The translations under genes were made by a program, and so were the position numbers. This document shows positions 9,248-17,984 of a DNA stretch of 64,000 nt, piece after piece. The DNA lies in NCBI GenBank assembly GCA_016286365.1, contig JAEESN010000001.1, positions 248,001 to 312,000 on the forward strand. Reading direction: 5' to 3'. The notes under the pieces are model-generated. The model was not told where the DNA came from. It did not search any database and was given only the letters and a program-made list of their open reading frames with translations. This DNA is from Treponema sp. Its GTDB lineage: Bacteria; Spirochaetota; Spirochaetia; Treponematales; Treponemataceae. How positions within the stretch are numbered: position 1 is the stretch's first letter; the number at the start of each line of letters is the position of its first letter.

Positions 9248-10405
9248 TTATTTATACACAAAATTATATCCGAAAATAAAGCCTTTAACAGGTTCTTCTA
9301 TATAAATCCAAAGCCCGTTCACGCCATCTATGGTTTCGTAATCTTTTGTTTCGATTAAAGCAAGATAACCGTATTCATCTGGTATGATTTCATATTCACC
9401 AAGGAATTGTGATTTTGTAGTAGGTGCAGAATAAACTTTGAACTTATAATTTTTACTGTCATCATGGATGTACGATGAAATATCTATTGAAGGGAATTCA
9501 AGGCCGCAAACTCCTTCCTGTTTTTCAAGATATCCTCCAAAAACATAACCTTTTTCTGGATATGCAATTTTGTACCAGTGGCCTTCTATTTCATCTATTG
9601 CTTCGGTATCTGTGGTCTGTGCTTCGGCATATATCCATGTTCCCTGAGGAATGGTTGAAATCTCTTTTGCTGATTTTTTATTTGAAGAATCAAAAATTTT
9701 TAAAGGAGAACCGGCATCTGTTTTTACAACAAACCATGCACCATCCGTTATTTCTTCATAGGCCATTCCAAGTTCTAAATCTTCAACAGGAAGTCTTTCA
9801 AAAGCTTCCTTCTGGATGTATACGGATGAGCCTGGAACCCATTTATCTTCACTTAGTTTGAACCAGTACCAAACCTTGCTATCAAAAACCATAGGGAAGC
9901 TGCTTCTGGCAATCGCTACAAATTCACAACCCGGACCACCTATATCTTTATTTTTTGCTCCTAAATCATTTGGATTGTAAATTGGAGCATCTTTTTTGAA
10001 CATGATAAGATTTAAATCTTTGCGTTCGCCTTCATTCGGTATACAGTATCTTTCGTAAATATAATAATATTCTTGATTTTCATAAGCGGTGTATCGCCCG
10101 TCAGAAGATAAAAGTTGCGAATACCAGTTTTCTATTTTTATTTTATGCCCGGAAGCGATATCAAGTTCATCGGGTCTTCCGTCTTTACCGGGAATAATTC
10201 CTGAAAGTGTGTCCTGATGTTCATAATTATACAAAAATTGAGAGTCCTGATTATCTTCCTTAATTTCCGTAGTTGTTTCTGCCGGAATATTTTCTTTTTC
10301 AATAGTCTCTGTAGAAATAGTTTCAGGATCTTTTTTCTGTTTATTACATGATGTAACAGCCAGAACAACAAATAAAATCAGAGTGGTTAAAAAGTACTTT
10401 TTCAT
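9248..10405 (-). CDS. SH3-domain lipoprotein
   Basis: About 385 aa from the ATG at 10405, preceded by AAGAGGAAAA; the frame opens earlier but without a ribosome site. A signal peptide ends in a lipobox VLAVTSC. The C-terminal half contains bacterial SH3-like units: KSAKEISTIPQGTWIYAE through HWYKIAYPEKGYVFGGY, then a second ending WIYIEEPVKGFIFGYN. The G-x-W-x-K...G-W/Y-V-F-G-G-Y pattern is typical of SH3b domains that bind cell-wall material. It resembles three proteins inside the integron (20780, 27418, 30093), suggesting family exchange between array and chromosome. Confidence 0.75.
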   Translation of the reverse strand: MKKYFLTTLILFVVLAVTSCNKQKKDPETISTETIEKENIPAETTTEIKEDNQDSQFLYNYEHQDTLSGIIPGKDGRPDELDIASGHKIKIENWYSQLLSSDGRYTAYENQEYYYIYERYCIPNEGERKDLNLIMFKKDAPIYNPNDLGAKNKDIGGPGCEFVAIARSSFPMVFDSKVWYWFKLSEDKWVPGSSVYIQKEAFERLPVEDLELGMAYEEITDGAWFVVKTDAGSPLKIFDSSNKKSAKEISTIPQGTWIYAEAQTTDTEAIDEIEGHWYKIAYPEKGYVFGGYLEKQEGVCGLEFPSIDISSYIHDDSKNYKFKVYSAPTTKSQFLGEYEIIPDEYGYLALIETKDYETIDGVNGLWIYIEEPVKGFIFGYNFVYK

Positions 10406-10477
10406 TTTTCCTCTTATTATTATACTACATTTTTTCAAAAAAAGTATTAAACATGAAGCTTAATTACAAATAATTAT

Positions 10478-11473
10478 TTAATCACTTAACACCGCATCTA
10501 TAAGATGCATTGTATATGTCTGGGTTGTAATTCCGTCAAATATGACTTTATTGTTTTTAATATCAAATACTTTATAACAGACCGTCCAGTTATAGCCGAA
10601 AAGACCATTGCGGATAGAATCCTTAAACGGGCTGATACAAAGCGGAACTAAGAAATAATCATCGGATAAAAGAATCAGAGGACCTGCCATTGCTTCATAC
10701 CTTTGCTTGAAAGAACAAGTAACTTCTTCAGAAGTAGTCAAATCAAATATAACGCAGCTTTTTTCGTCACGTTCCCAGTATGTTACATTTCCAGTTTTAA
10801 TAACTTTAGAACCTTCACGGATTATTTTGTTGTTATACCTTGCGCCAGGATAAGACCATCCTAACTGAATCTTATTTACCTGAACTTGTCCTGTTGAACG
10901 ATTAAGTACATAATATCCGGAATCTCCAACAAATCCCCCATCTACATAAAAATAGATGAAATTATCGTCGGCATGTAAATCAGTAATGTATCTGTGCTCC
11001 CAGCCATATTCAGGGCTTTTACGGAGATCTTCCAGTTCATATAGTTTTTTTATCTGTTTTGTTCTTGAATCATATTCATAGAGAATGTGAGGTTCAGGAC
11101 TTTTTTCACAACGTTCACACCAGAAAAATGTATTTTCCGTAAAAGCTCTGAAGCTATATATTTCCTGCTCAAACTCAAATAAAACAGTTTCTTTGTTAGT
11201 GATATAATTAAGTCTGATTACTCGATACAGGTTGTCTATTTGTTCTGCAAATAAAACAGAATCTTTGTTGTTTCTGTCAAATCTTATTTCCAAAATTTTT
11301 CTATCGGTTAAGCACTTCAAATCAGAAAGTAATTCTTCCCCTTTGTAAATTGAATAATTGCTTTTTTTGAATAAATAAATAATAGAAAAATTCTTTACAT
11401 CTTTTTTTCCGCTGGCAAATGAGATATTAATTAATGAAGTGAATAAAAGTAAAATACAAATTATTTTTTTCAT
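10478..11473 (-). CDS. secreted protein of unknown function
   Basis: 331 aa beginning MKKIICILLLFTSLINISFA, a signal peptide ending at SFASG. The mature part has many beta-prone segments with recurring phrases such as HILYEYDSRTKQIKKLYEL and YYVLNRSTGQVQV, which fits a beta-propeller-like repeat protein, though the repeats are too diverged to call. An AGAAAG stretch precedes the ATG. It is the first gene of the run continuing to 7540. The 190 bp upstream (11474-11662) is AT-rich and holds nothing I can name. Confidence 0.55.
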   Translation of the reverse strand: MKKIICILLLFTSLINISFASGKKDVKNFSIIYLFKKSNYSIYKGEELLSDLKCLTDRKILEIRFDRNNKDSVLFAEQIDNLYRVIRLNYITNKETVLFEFEQEIYSFRAFTENTFFWCERCEKSPEPHILYEYDSRTKQIKKLYELEDLRKSPEYGWEHRYITDLHADDNFIYFYVDGGFVGDSGYYVLNRSTGQVQVNKIQLGWSYPGARYNNKIIREGSKVIKTGNVTYWERDEKSCVIFDLTTSEEVTCSFKQRYEAMAGPLILLSDDYFLVPLCISPFKDSIRNGLFGYNWTVCYKVFDIKNNKVIFDGITTQTYTMHLIDAVLSD

Positions 11474-11662
11474 TTTCTTTCTCCAATAACTTTTTTAAAT
11501 TATATCATAAGAAAGAAATTAAAAATGAAAAAGACATAAAAATAAAATAAGAATATTATTATTTTGTGTGATTATTTTTGAAAGAATTAATAAAAGGGTA
11601 GGTAAGTTTGATTGTTGAGTTATTTGAGGAAAATGAACAACTATTTCTTTTGAACTTTGATC

Positions 11663-12418
11663 TTAATTCTGTGTCGATAAGTATATAAACTCGTATTCCA
11701 AAGGATTTACATAACCTAAGCGCTGGGCAAGGCTGTCGGATTCTACGTTGTCTTTGTCGCAGGCCCAGATTGGTTTAATGCCCATTTTTTCAAGTTCCTG
11801 GATTGTCCTGAGGCAGAGTGCATAGGCAAAGCCGCGGTTACGGTATTCTTCAAAAGTGTAAATGCCCATTTCTGCGTATCCGCCTGATATAAAGGCGCCT
11901 TCACTTTCGCTACAAACCTTACCATTTTCTACGGCATAAAATCCAAAAGCCTTTTTAAGAAATTCTTCTTTTGAACCATAATTCTGGATGTGCCATTGTT
12001 TATAATCTTCCGGAAGCTTGTCGTATAATTCACTTGAGAATGGAAAAATATCTACCTTGCAAGGTTCTTTCTGTTCTTTTTTTCTTTCTATGTATTCAAG
12101 GCGTGTAAATGGTTTTGAAATACCTTTAAGAGGATAGTTTCCTTTTCGCTCCGGAACCCAGATTACCTGCATCCAGGTTGTTTTTACAAGTTCACTTAAA
12201 ACTTCTTCAATCCAAGTGAGGTCGGCGTCGTCAGTAACATAAGTCCAGCTCATCTCGAGCCTGCAGATTGCTTTTGTCGGGGCGTTTACATCATCAACAT
12301 AAGCTGCGCCGGGCATTTTTCCTTCAAAATAACAGCTGAGTGCAGACCAGTTTGGTTGATGTTTTTTGTAAAGCGGTTTGATTAAATCTTTTTTTTCTTC
12401 GGGTAATTGGGTGAACAT
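11663..12418 (-). CDS. GNAT family acetyltransferase
   Basis: 251 aa with the GNAT core in the C-terminal half: GAFISGGYAEMGIYTFEEYR, then NRGFAYALCLRTIQELEKMG (R-x-x-G-x-A type acetyl-CoA loop) and SDSLAQRLGYVNPLEYEF. The N-terminal ~110 residues may give a second, degenerate GNAT fold, as in FR47-like proteins. The substrate is unknown. The start has an AGGAGGT box just upstream. Confidence 0.8.
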   Translation of the reverse strand: MFTQLPEEKKDLIKPLYKKHQPNWSALSCYFEGKMPGAAYVDDVNAPTKAICRLEMSWTYVTDDADLTWIEEVLSELVKTTWMQVIWVPERKGNYPLKGISKPFTRLEYIERKKEQKEPCKVDIFPFSSELYDKLPEDYKQWHIQNYGSKEEFLKKAFGFYAVENGKVCSESEGAFISGGYAEMGIYTFEEYRNRGFAYALCLRTIQELEKMGIKPIWACDKDNVESDSLAQRLGYVNPLEYEFIYLSTQN

Positions 12419-12444
12419 GGGACCTCCTGTAATGACAATTTTTT

Positions 12445-12711
12445 TTACCAGATAATATTAAGTCTATAGGAAACAGCACATTCGCTTGGCAGGCGTTGAA
12501 CCTTGTAGCCTTTTCCTTCAAAATATTTAATTACTTCATCAAGATAGTATTTTTTGTCGTAGGTATAATGATTATAAGAATTTTCACCAAGATGTTTTTT
12601 TACTTCTATACCCCTGCAAATCTGTTCAATCTGATCTTTAGTTTCCTGAAGGGCCTTATCAAACTGTTTTTCGTGAATTGTATTGGTTCTTTTTTCCTGT
12701 ATGCTGTTCAA
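12445..12711 (-). CDS. small hypothetical protein
   Basis: A frame of about 88 residues (FDKALQETKDQIEQICRGI...SYNHYTYDKKYYLDEVIKYF) with a predicted helix-helix-strand pattern and no recognised family. The frame is open upstream to 12804 inside the 3' end of the phosphoesterase gene. However, a strong promoter (12745-12773) would start RNA near 12738, so translation should begin at the TTG at 12711 (AGAGAG upstream). The start is uncertain. Confidence 0.5.
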   Translation of the reverse strand: MNSIQEKRTNTIHEKQFDKALQETKDQIEQICRGIEVKKHLGENSYNHYTYDKKYYLDEVIKYFEGKGYKVQRLPSECAVSYRLNIIW

Positions 12712-12744
12712 TGGTAACTCTCTTAACTTTTTTGTTACATAAAT

Positions 12745-12773
12745 ATTATATGGGGTAATTTTATATTTGTAAA
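12745..12773 (-). promoter_or_regulatory. sigma70-type promoter
   Basis: TTTACA (12768-12773), 17-bp spacer, TATAAT (12745-12750) on the minus strand. It lies over the end of the phosphoesterase gene and serves the small gene at 12445-12711. Confidence 0.6.
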
Positions 12774-13720
12774 TTTTGGATTTCTTTATCTGACCATTTT
12801 TCAAAAGCCTTTTCCCATGTATCTAAAGCGTAGGGCCTTCTGTCATCACCAATTTTTTTTGCATATTGTTCTACAGAAGACAGGAAGAAATATAATTGTT
12901 CGCATGCTGTAGAAAGTTCTTTGATGATAACTTCGGTCCAGACTGTTGCTTCTTTATATTGAGTTGTCTGCTTTATAGAATTGATATATGAAGCCTTGTC
13001 AAAAGGAAGCCGCTTTTCTTCTATGCGCACCTGTCCGTCATCAGTGATTTCAAGAATTGCGTAGGGAATGCTGTCTTTAATTCCATCCAGTGGCAGCCCG
13101 CAGGAGCCGGGATTAATCAGATATACTTCTTTATCTTTTACTTTATACGACCACTGAACATGTGCATGACCAAAAATGTAAATACCTTTTTCCAACTTCG
13201 ATACGCATTTTTGAAATTCAGAATCGCAATCCCATTCATCATAAATATCTGCAAGGATTTTTTTAGGATCGATACCGGGCTCCATATTTCTTTGTGCAAC
13301 CAATGTTGAATTCCATTTGCTGAATGGATAAGGCCCCACAAATGCAACAGAAGAATGAGCCATGTGGATGGGAATACCATTACATTCAAAATCAACCTGA
13401 TGCGACTGCTTTAATAAATACTCCCGGTTTTCCTCTTTTATGTTTTTATAATTCCAATAAGAAATCTGCATCTGCCCATCTGTCCATTTTGACTGATCTT
13501 TTCCGACAAGATCTTCAAGATACTTTTCTTCATTTCCTCTTATGACATATTTATCTGGAATCGCCCTGATCATTTGCGTGCATTCATTTGGCCATGGCCC
13601 GCTGAGACAATAATCCCCCGCAAAAAGATAATGAGTAATATTTTGTTTTTTTGTATCTTCAAGCACAGCCTTGAGCGCCGGGAGATTTCCATGGATATCT
13701 GATATGATTGCGTATTTCAT
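12761..13720 (-). CDS. calcineurin-like metallophosphoesterase
   Basis: 319 aa from the ATG at 13720. The phosphoesterase motifs appear in order: DIHGN (D-x-H), GDYCLSG (G-D), RGNEE (G-N-H/E) and GHAHVQW (G-H-x-H), then INPGSCGLP, as in YfcE/MJ0936-type phosphodiesterases. It probably hydrolyses a small phosphodiester with two metal ions. The C-terminal ~90 residues form an extra helical part. The ATG overlaps the TGA of the methyltransferase frame upstream (ATGA), which supports this start over the one at 13732 and points to translational coupling before that gene broke. Confidence 0.85.
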   Translation of the reverse strand: MKYAIISDIHGNLPALKAVLEDTKKQNITHYLFAGDYCLSGPWPNECTQMIRAIPDKYVIRGNEEKYLEDLVGKDQSKWTDGQMQISYWNYKNIKEENREYLLKQSHQVDFECNGIPIHMAHSSVAFVGPYPFSKWNSTLVAQRNMEPGIDPKKILADIYDEWDCDSEFQKCVSKLEKGIYIFGHAHVQWSYKVKDKEVYLINPGSCGLPLDGIKDSIPYAILEITDDGQVRIEEKRLPFDKASYINSIKQTTQYKEATVWTEVIIKELSTACEQLYFFLSSVEQYAKKIGDDRRPYALDTWEKAFEKWSDKEIQNLQI

Positions 13721-14439
13721 TTTTTTATCCATATTCCAGTGTATTCTTTGATGATTTTTAGATGGCGTTGAATTATATCGTTCTTCATTGAATCACCAAA
13801 AAAGCCACCCATGATTCTTCCCGCTTCTTCGTGGCTGCTGAACTTATAATCAGTTTGAATTATGTGTTCTTCAAAGCCGTTGTCTGTAAGTGCTTAATAA
13901 AATTGTGCGAGATTTTCTCCGGGTGGGTTTGGGGAATCTACATTAGTTCCCAGCGTTTCAATAAAAATGACGGTATCTGCTCTTTTTGTAGTTTCATCAA
14001 TGATCATTTGAATTGTTTGATTTCTTGCTTCGTTAGCCTGGACTACCAAATGACCGAAGCTCCAACCTTCTATTATTATGTCATATTTATTTTCAAGGGA
14101 ACTTATCTGTTTGTTGTCACTAACAGCATACTCGATTTTATCTTGCCATTCAGACAGATTTTGTTTTGCTTTATCAATCATGTGTTGTGCATTATCGTAT
14201 GCAAAAACTTTTTGAACTTTATCTATGTAACTCTTGGTAACTCTGCCCGTACCTATTCCAAACTCGCCGACAATTTTATTTTTCCATTGAATGTTGGCAT
14301 TAAGAAACTTATAAAGATTGTTTTCATAATCTTCGTGATTTACTAAATCGTCGTAAAGGTTTGAGTAGTTTTGATAAACTTTAAACATATCAGACATTTT
14401 TAATTCCTTTGCGTTCCAGTGAGATTTCTTTATCTCCAT
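13717..14439 (-). pseudogene. SAM-dependent methyltransferase interrupted by one in-frame TAA
   Basis: The frame encodes a class I methyltransferase (IVGEFGIGTGRVTKSYIDK, motif I; VFAYDNAQHMIDKAK; YDIIIEGWSFGHLV). It is stopped by TAA at 13894-13896 after GENLAQFY. Translation of the same frame continues without another stop (ALTDNGFEEHIIQTDYKF...YTGIWIKK) to TGA at 13717, exactly where the next gene starts. A full-length gene of 240 sense codons is thus broken by one nonsense codon, probably from AAA or GAA. A start at 14397 with AAGGAATTAAAA before it is an alternative. The first ATG overlaps the end of the DinB-DUF3795 gene by 10 bp. Confidence 0.75.
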
Positions 14440-15485
14440 TTTTCCATAATCTTCAGACCTTCATCAATATCATCGCCGAGAACTTCCTGGATTTTTTCAA
14501 ACTTCTTTTTGGAATGCATTATATCAAGCACTCGTAATAATTCTTTTTTGCCGTATTTTTGAATGAACAGTGCCATCACCCTTATGGCGTTTGTTTCTTT
14601 CCCAAGTGAGTAAAATCCTTTTTTGCAATCATAAAGTTCGTTACATTCATAGCAGCCATCCAAACCTTTCTGTTTACAGCAGGCTGTGTTAGGACAAATG
14701 CCATCTGGCGAGCAGGTTGCAAAGGAACAGGTGTTATAAATTGTTCTGCACGAACCGCACCATTGGGTAAGGAAACAGTGGCCGCATGAAAGGCCGCAAT
14801 ATGCGATCTGGTCTACGCCTTTTTTTGCCTGCTGGCACAGCTTATTTTTGATTCGCCTCATTGCTTCTACGTGCATTATCCAGTGGCGGGAAAATGGCAT
14901 TTGAATCAGGCCTTTTATATTTTTTCCACACCAGAAATCTATAAGCCATGCTGAACTTTCATCAGGACTTACGCAATTGGTGGCGACAAGTCGAGCCCTG
15001 TCTTCGTCAGTGAAGTTCTTTTTTAAGTCTGCAAATGTGAGATTTTTTAAAAGTTCATTTGTTGAATCTATCACGGCTTTGCAATAATCATACGTTGCTT
15101 TGATATTCAGCTGCTTTGAAAAATCAATTATCTCTTCTGCGGAAAGTTCGTTTCCTGTTGTGATGATTTTTGCCTTTGTTTTTTCAAGCCAGCCATCTGT
15201 AAAAAGAATCTGGTCATCCTTCAAAATCAAAGTGTGCGCAACATTATCTTCAATGCGGAATGTATGCCAGAGCGACCAGGCAAGAGTTGTATGATGACTT
15301 CCTTCTCCATCACCAAACGGCAGCTGGTAAAATGCCTCCAGCGGAAAAGTTTTTACGATAGAAGTTATCTGCTCAAACAGCTCGGCACGCAGCTCAAGAA
15401 GAACCTTTATTCCTTCATCAAACGTCGCCTCTTTAAAAATCAGAGTCTGCATTTTTTTGTTTTTATCTGACCAGGATCTGTTCAT
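14430..15485 (-). CDS. DinB-like domain fused to Cys-rich DUF3795-like domain
   Basis: About 351 aa. The N-terminal ~220 residues have DinB-type spaced histidines (GEGSHHTTLAWSLWHTFR and PFSRHWIMHVEAM). The C-terminal part is Cys-rich, with CGLSCGHCFLTQWCGSCR, CSFATCSPDGICPNTACC and CYECNELYDCKKGFY, the pattern of DUF3795, which probably binds zinc or an iron-sulfur cluster. The frame opens at TTG 15503, but the ATG at 15485 has GAGGAT upstream. It lies between the RelE toxin gene (stop at 15490) and the methyltransferase in an overlapping run. Confidence 0.7.
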   Translation of the reverse strand: MNRSWSDKNKKMQTLIFKEATFDEGIKVLLELRAELFEQITSIVKTFPLEAFYQLPFGDGEGSHHTTLAWSLWHTFRIEDNVAHTLILKDDQILFTDGWLEKTKAKIITTGNELSAEEIIDFSKQLNIKATYDYCKAVIDSTNELLKNLTFADLKKNFTDEDRARLVATNCVSPDESSAWLIDFWCGKNIKGLIQMPFSRHWIMHVEAMRRIKNKLCQQAKKGVDQIAYCGLSCGHCFLTQWCGSCRTIYNTCSFATCSPDGICPNTACCKQKGLDGCYECNELYDCKKGFYSLGKETNAIRVMALFIQKYGKKELLRVLDIMHSKKKFEKIQEVLGDDIDEGLKIMEKWR

Positions 15486-15489
15486 TCTT

Positions 15490-15804
15490 TCATTTATCCT
15501 CAAATAAGATTCTTACAAAATCTCGTTTTGAATACATTATTCTTATTACTCTTACAATATTACCATCAATTCTATAAAAGATTGAATAATTATTTACCAG
15601 GACAAATTTATAGTCAGTAGGGAAGGGGACATATCTTTCTACGGGAATACCATCTTCTGCAAGGGTAGATAAGTTTTCATATGTTTCGACAATATTTAAA
15701 ACAGTATTATGTGCTGCAATTGGATTTTGAAGTTCATTTTCTATGTAATTTTTTATTTCGAGTAAATCTTTTGCAGCTTGAGGAGTAACCTTTACCTCAA
15801 ACAT
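15490..15804 (-). CDS. RelE/ParE family toxin
   Basis: 104 aa, full length for the family. It has MFEVKVTPQAAKDLLEIKNY, ERYVPFPTDYKFVLVNNYSI and FYRIDGNIVRVIRIMYSKRDF, the usual RelE/ParE strand pattern ending in a basic and aromatic motif. Its ATG overlaps the antitoxin stop (TAATG), giving antitoxin-first coupled expression. The target (ribosome-bound mRNA or gyrase) cannot be decided from sequence. Confidence 0.85.
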   Translation of the reverse strand: MFEVKVTPQAAKDLLEIKNYIENELQNPIAAHNTVLNIVETYENLSTLAEDGIPVERYVPFPTDYKFVLVNNYSIFYRIDGNIVRVIRIMYSKRDFVRILFEDK

Positions 15805-16055
15805 TAAAGACCTACCATTCTTCTAACATCAGCAGGATCCAACCAGCCATTCTTTGCAGCTGAATCTTCTCCTTTTTTTAATTCTGCAAAAAGGGTTTTT
15901 GTGGCTGTTAATCTTTCGTAATCTCTAATGGTAATAACAGCATAAGTGCCTCTTCCGTTTTTTGTAAGAAAAACAGGAGATTCATCTGCGACATCCTGTA
16001 ATACTTCATTGTAATTACGCAAATCAGAAACAGGTTTTATTGCTATCATAGGCAC
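15804..16055 (-). CDS. Phd/YefM family antitoxin
   Basis: 83 aa. The N-terminal MPMIAIKPVSDLRNY and FLTKNGRGTYAVITIRDYE match the DNA-binding half of Phd/YefM antitoxins; the C-terminal tail would wrap the toxin. It has a GAGGTG ribosome site. Its promoter contains a palindrome (16064-16081) that is the likely autoregulatory operator. Confidence 0.85.
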   Translation of the reverse strand: MPMIAIKPVSDLRNYNEVLQDVADESPVFLTKNGRGTYAVITIRDYERLTATKTLFAELKKGEDSAAKNGWLDPADVRRMVGL

Positions 16056-16063
16056 CTCGAATC

Positions 16064-16113
16064 TTCGTAATATTTTACGAAATAATTATCTTAAGATTTT
16101 TCTGAGTTGTCAA
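16064..16113 (-). promoter_or_regulatory. toxin-antitoxin promoter with palindromic operator
   Basis: TTGACA (16108-16113), 17-bp spacer, GATAAT (16085-16090). Just downstream lies TTCGTAA-tatt-TTACGAA (16064-16081), at the expected transcription start, as in autoregulated Phd/YefM operons. The -35 lies inside the end of the acetyltransferase gene. Confidence 0.7.
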
Positions 16114-16699
16114 GATTAATATTTTCATCTATCGAGCTTGATTTGATGGATGATGATTCTATCCAGATATACACACGCTCTTCAGTTTTTTCTGTAATTA
16201 CACCTCCATTTGCAAGTGCAACTTTTTGGGATGCAATATTATCTGAGTGTATTGTTATAAGAACTTTTTCCAAACCAATTTTTTTTGCTTCAATTAACAA
16301 CAATCTTAAGAGTTCTTTGCCATAACCCTTTCCACGATATTGAGGAGCAATTCCATAACCGATATGACCACCTGCATTACTCAAAGCTTCGGTAAGAAAA
16401 TGTCTCAGATTTCCAAATCCGACAGGAAAAGTATCGGCATAAAGCCAATAAGTTGTAGAAGGAACCTTCCAGCCATCCACAAGACATGTTTGTTCTGATT
16501 CTTTCTGTTTTGCTGCAAGCCAGGTTTTAAAATCCTCGTATGAAAGACCATTTGCTTTATTAACAAGTCCATTTTCATCTTTTGGCATTGACTGTAACAT
16601 GTTATAGATATCGTGGCCATCATCAGCGGATAGTTTTTTTAAGCGTAAGTTTACTTTGTCAGGCTTCGTATTAATTAGGCTTACAGTGTTACACTCCAT
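16091..16699 (-). CDS. GNAT family acetyltransferase
   Basis: 202 aa. The acetyl-CoA loop is IGYGIAPQYRGKGYGKELLR, with a preceding PVGFGNLRHFL strand and a following VLITIHSDNIASQKVALANGG, the usual C-terminal GNAT arrangement (RimJ/RimL-like). The substrate is unknown. Its ATG overlaps the stop of the kinase-like gene by 11 bp, so the two are coupled. Confidence 0.85.
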   Translation of the reverse strand: MECNTVSLINTKPDKVNLRLKKLSADDGHDIYNMLQSMPKDENGLVNKANGLSYEDFKTWLAAKQKESEQTCLVDGWKVPSTTYWLYADTFPVGFGNLRHFLTEALSNAGGHIGYGIAPQYRGKGYGKELLRLLLIEAKKIGLEKVLITIHSDNIASQKVALANGGVITEKTEERVYIWIESSSIKSSSIDENINLDNSEKS

Positions 16700-17291
16700 A
16701 TCGATATTCCTTTTCTTCTTTCTGATTTGCTTTGAGATTGTATTTTCCTATTACGATATCTGCAACTTCATCTGGAGAAAGATTTGTATTGTCTATTTTC
16801 AGATGATTTTCAAAAAGAATTTCTCCTTCTTCTGTATTTAGTCTGTGTCGTTGAGAATCCTTTAAGAGATTTTCTTCGCTCCATTTGGTATCTTTTTTTG
16901 AAGCCTTTCTTTCCATACGATGAGGAGTAAGATTTCTTTTAAGGCGTGTATCTAAATCTGCGCTTAGTTCAACGAAATAAAAGTTTCCACCCGAAGCTTT
17001 AAATTGATGCTCCAAAGTTTTGAGATAATTAATTTCTTCTTCTTTATCAAAAGCGGCAACATAAGTAAAAAGCAAATCTACATTATGTTTTACGGCAAGT
17101 TCAAATGCCTTTTCTCTGAAGATTGAATTGAGCTCTCTTTGCGCCGGTGTATCAAATCCAAAAATCCTGTCTGAAACTTCAATACTGTCATGATTCATCA
17201 TCAGGTTGTATTTCAGTTTATCTCTCAAACTTTCTGCGACAGTCATTTTTCCAACTGCTTGTGGTCCGCATACTACAATTAAATTTGCCAT
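16689..17291 (-). CDS. P-loop kinase-like protein
   Basis: 200 aa. It opens MANLIVVCGPQAVGKMTVAE, a Walker A loop (G-P-Q-A-V-G-K-M) typical of shikimate/gluconate-kinase-like and AAA_33 proteins. FVELSADLDTRLKRNLT and the basic HRMERKASKKDTKW form the lid-like region. The phosphate acceptor is unknown. It is the first gene beyond the last attC of the array and begins with the same 5' stem-loop as the cassettes, so it is probably the final cassette, with its own attC lost. Confidence 0.75.
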   Translation of the reverse strand: MANLIVVCGPQAVGKMTVAESLRDKLKYNLMMNHDSIEVSDRIFGFDTPAQRELNSIFREKAFELAVKHNVDLLFTYVAAFDKEEEINYLKTLEHQFKASGGNFYFVELSADLDTRLKRNLTPHRMERKASKKDTKWSEENLLKDSQRHRLNTEEGEILFENHLKIDNTNLSPDEVADIVIGKYNLKANQKEEKEYRYGV

Positions 17292-17343
17292 AATTAATCC
17301 TTTTGTTTATTAAATTAAAGAAAACCAGCTCAGTGAGCTGTGC

Positions 17344-17491
17344 GTATAACAACTGGTTGTACCTGCCTACAATCGAAGAGCCGTTAAGAAAAATGCGACA
17401 GCATTTTTTAGGCTCATCAAAATAATGGCTCGGAACAATTGATTATTCCGCAGCGGGCTTGACCCGCTGTCGGCTACGAACCTTTGTTATG
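17344..17491 (-). other. integron attC site (148 bp), distal end of array
   Basis: Outer cores GTATAACAA and TTGTTATG pair, with inner GGTT...GCCG arms and a variable hairpin CAGCGGG-TCAAG-CCCGCTG. About 90 bp of extra hairpin is nested inside (GAGCCGTTAAGAAAAATGC paired with GCATTTTTTAGGCTC). It closes the DUF2442 cassette and is the last attC seen. Confidence 0.85.
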
Positions 17492-17494
17492 TGA

Positions 17495-17734
17495 TTATTT
17501 CACTTTCACACTTTTCTCATACAGGTATTCAGGACACATATCAAGTTTTTCATTCCACATTACTGTATGATGATGTACTTTTGCAGTCATAAAATAATTG
17601 ATGTCACGTAAAGGTTCATTTATTTTATCTTCTAATAATGGAGTAAAATCGAAAACTCGTTTTTTCCCACCTTCAAAAGTGAGAAACAATTTGTAATCTT
17701 TTGTAGGTTCTACACTAATTACAGCCCATTTCAT
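17495..17734 (-). CDS. DUF2442 family protein (integron cassette)
   Basis: 79 aa starting MKWAVISVEPTKDYKLFLTF and containing KRVFDFTPLLEDKINEPLRD, the DUF2442 pattern. DUF2442 genes usually sit beside DUF4160 genes as a putative toxin-antitoxin-like pair. Here the remains of a DUF4160 gene lie directly upstream (17745-17867). AAGGAGGTCGAA precedes the ATG; the longer frame opening at 17839 lacks a ribosome site. Its attC follows at once. Confidence 0.8.
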   Translation of the reverse strand: MKWAVISVEPTKDYKLFLTFEGGKKRVFDFTPLLEDKINEPLRDINYFMTAKVHHHTVMWNEKLDMCPEYLYEKSVKVK

Positions 17735-17744
17735 TTCGACCTCC

Positions 17745-17867
17745 TTATACGAGCGGAGCGATATTACGCAAATCCATTTTCTTTGTTGCAAGTTCCCAGT
17801 TTTGCAAAAGTTCATCTCTATGAATTTCGCACCATGCAAGAATTAATCTTAATTAATTTTTTGGCAT
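17745..17867 (-). pseudogene. truncated DUF4160 gene
   Basis: Reads MPKN, an in-frame TAA (17853-17855), then LRLILAWCEIHRDELL, QNWELATKKMDLRNIAPLV and a stop. The end matches the C-terminus of DUF4160 proteins, and MP is their usual start; the middle ~45 residues are gone. GAAGGTAAA precedes the ATG. It is the broken partner of the DUF2442 gene. Confidence 0.65.
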
Positions 17868-17910
17868 TTTACCTTCTGTTTTTTTACACTTATGAATATC
17901 AATTACACAT

Positions 17911-17982
17911 TCCAATAGTTTAGATATTTAATTATATCACATTTTTAATAAAGAGACAGATAAGCTTGACTTGTCTGTCTTT
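17911..17982 (-). repeat. cassette 3'-end repeat E1 (partial)
   Basis: Just after the stop of the gene at 17985: a hairpin AGACAGACAAG-TCAAG-CTTATCTGTCT, then AAACTATTGG further on. It shares the TCAAG-loop hairpin with copies E2 to E5 but lacks the GCGGCTTTACGCCGC part. Confidence 0.45.
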
Positions 17983-17984
17983 TA

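Noticed and set aside
12445-17291. Further cassettes left of 17344
   Set aside because: Gene types are similar, but no attC cores are present and genes overlap as in an operon. Only the kinase-like gene at 16689 has the cassette 5' hairpin.
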